From CAZKRU01 sp964555235 (GTDB lineage Bacteria; Verrucomicrobiota; Verrucomicrobiia; Methylacidiphilales; CAMAQI01), in contig CAZKRU010000022.1 in the NCBI GenBank assembly GCA_964555235.1, positions 1 through 55,602 on the forward strand: DNA of 55,602 nt, read 5' to 3'. How positions within the stretch are numbered: the first letter of the stretch is position 1; every line of letters begins with the position of its first letter. Position numbers and translations under genes: made by a program. Of this stretch, positions 55,487-55,602 are shown in pieces. The notes below the pieces were generated by a model, which had not been told where the DNA came from, did no database searches, and was given only the letters and a program-made list of their open reading frames with translations.

Positions 55487-55602
55487 TTTCACACCAAGGC
55501 ACGAAACTCACAAATGGGGGAATCCTTTTGCTTCGATCCTTTGTGAGCTCTCGGTGAAGTAAACTTCTAAGCACTTGAAATCCAGAGGTTTCTCGCCAAG
55601 GT
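55487..55602. repeat. CACCAAGGCACG palindrome and start of a CGCCAAG element
   Basis: CACACCAAGGCACGAAACTC (55491-55510) and TTTGTGAGCTCTCGGTGAAG (55541-55560) form an imperfect inverted repeat. At 55589 TTTCTCGCCAAGGT begins another CGCCAAG element that is cut by the window end. Confidence 0.5.

Noticed and set aside
1..55602. CRISPR array
   Set aside because: Repeats are dispersed palindromes; no regular repeat-spacer spacing and no cas gene were seen.

Overview
The window looks like a piece of a Gram-negative, free-living bacterial chromosome of moderate GC, most likely a Verrucomicrobiota (PVC group) member. This is an inference from gene content: LpxI lipid A enzyme, outer-membrane barrels, a Wza/Wzc-type export operon, a fused Gfo/Idh/MocA-aldo/keto reductase, a lone nuoH and very repeat-rich intergenic spacers. 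No rRNA, tRNA, CRISPR array, prophage or intact insertion sequence was seen.

Layout. 0.2-1.8 kb: divergent NlpC/P60 hydrolase and transglutaminase-like protein. 1.9-5.7 kb: an orphan Phd-type antitoxin, ethanolamine ammonia-lyase genes eutB and eutC (split by a repeat), and a higBA toxin-antitoxin pair with a palindromic operator. 6.0-12.7 kb: a porin and a complete phosphate uptake operon pstS-pstC-pstA-pstB-phoU, with an unusually large periplasmic insert in PstC. 12.8-19.9 kb: fused oxidoreductase/AKR divergent from an AraC regulator, lpxI with a degenerate metallo-beta-lactamase-fold protein, and a YyaL/DUF255 thioredoxin-fold protein. 19.8-24.6 kb: a compact exopolysaccharide export operon (outer-membrane barrel, Wza-like, Wzc-like tyrosine kinase) preceded by a PHP phosphoesterase. 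24.7-36.1 kb: M50 protease, nuoH, plsC, small and large membrane proteins, then a co-directional housekeeping block coaE-rho-galE-recN-M23 peptidase. 36.5-39.6 kb: comM, and an ECF sigma / micro-ORF / anti-sigma / periplasmic helical protein operon. 39.9-43.2 kb: DUF2062 protein and a CPA2 cation/proton antiporter. 43.7-47.5 kb: an accessory stretch with a probably imported periplasmic carbonic anhydrase, a decayed lutA pseudogene, a second toxin-antitoxin pair and an AAA+ ATPase. 47.8-55.4 kb: hydrolase, ruvA, a porin, a chrA-arsP metal/oxyanion transport pair and a secreted beta-helix protein.

The most striking non-gene signal is the intergenic DNA. At least seven unrelated families of palindromic repeats fill nearly every spacer above about 150 bp. 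The best is a REP-like family: a constant GTAG tetranucleotide next to a hairpin whose stem sequence differs completely from copy to copy but stays complementary, arranged singly, in tandem or as inverted pairs. This resembles the substrates of REP-associated tyrosine transposases (RAYTs), although no RAYT gene is in the window. Other families are a GAACTC-rich 60-80 bp palindrome, CGCCAAG- and CGCAGAG-type elements, a GGGGACGTATC-core element, a modular element with a conserved 29-bp block, and a 13-bp-stem hairpin found near both window ends, at one end inside a run of five consecutive hairpins.
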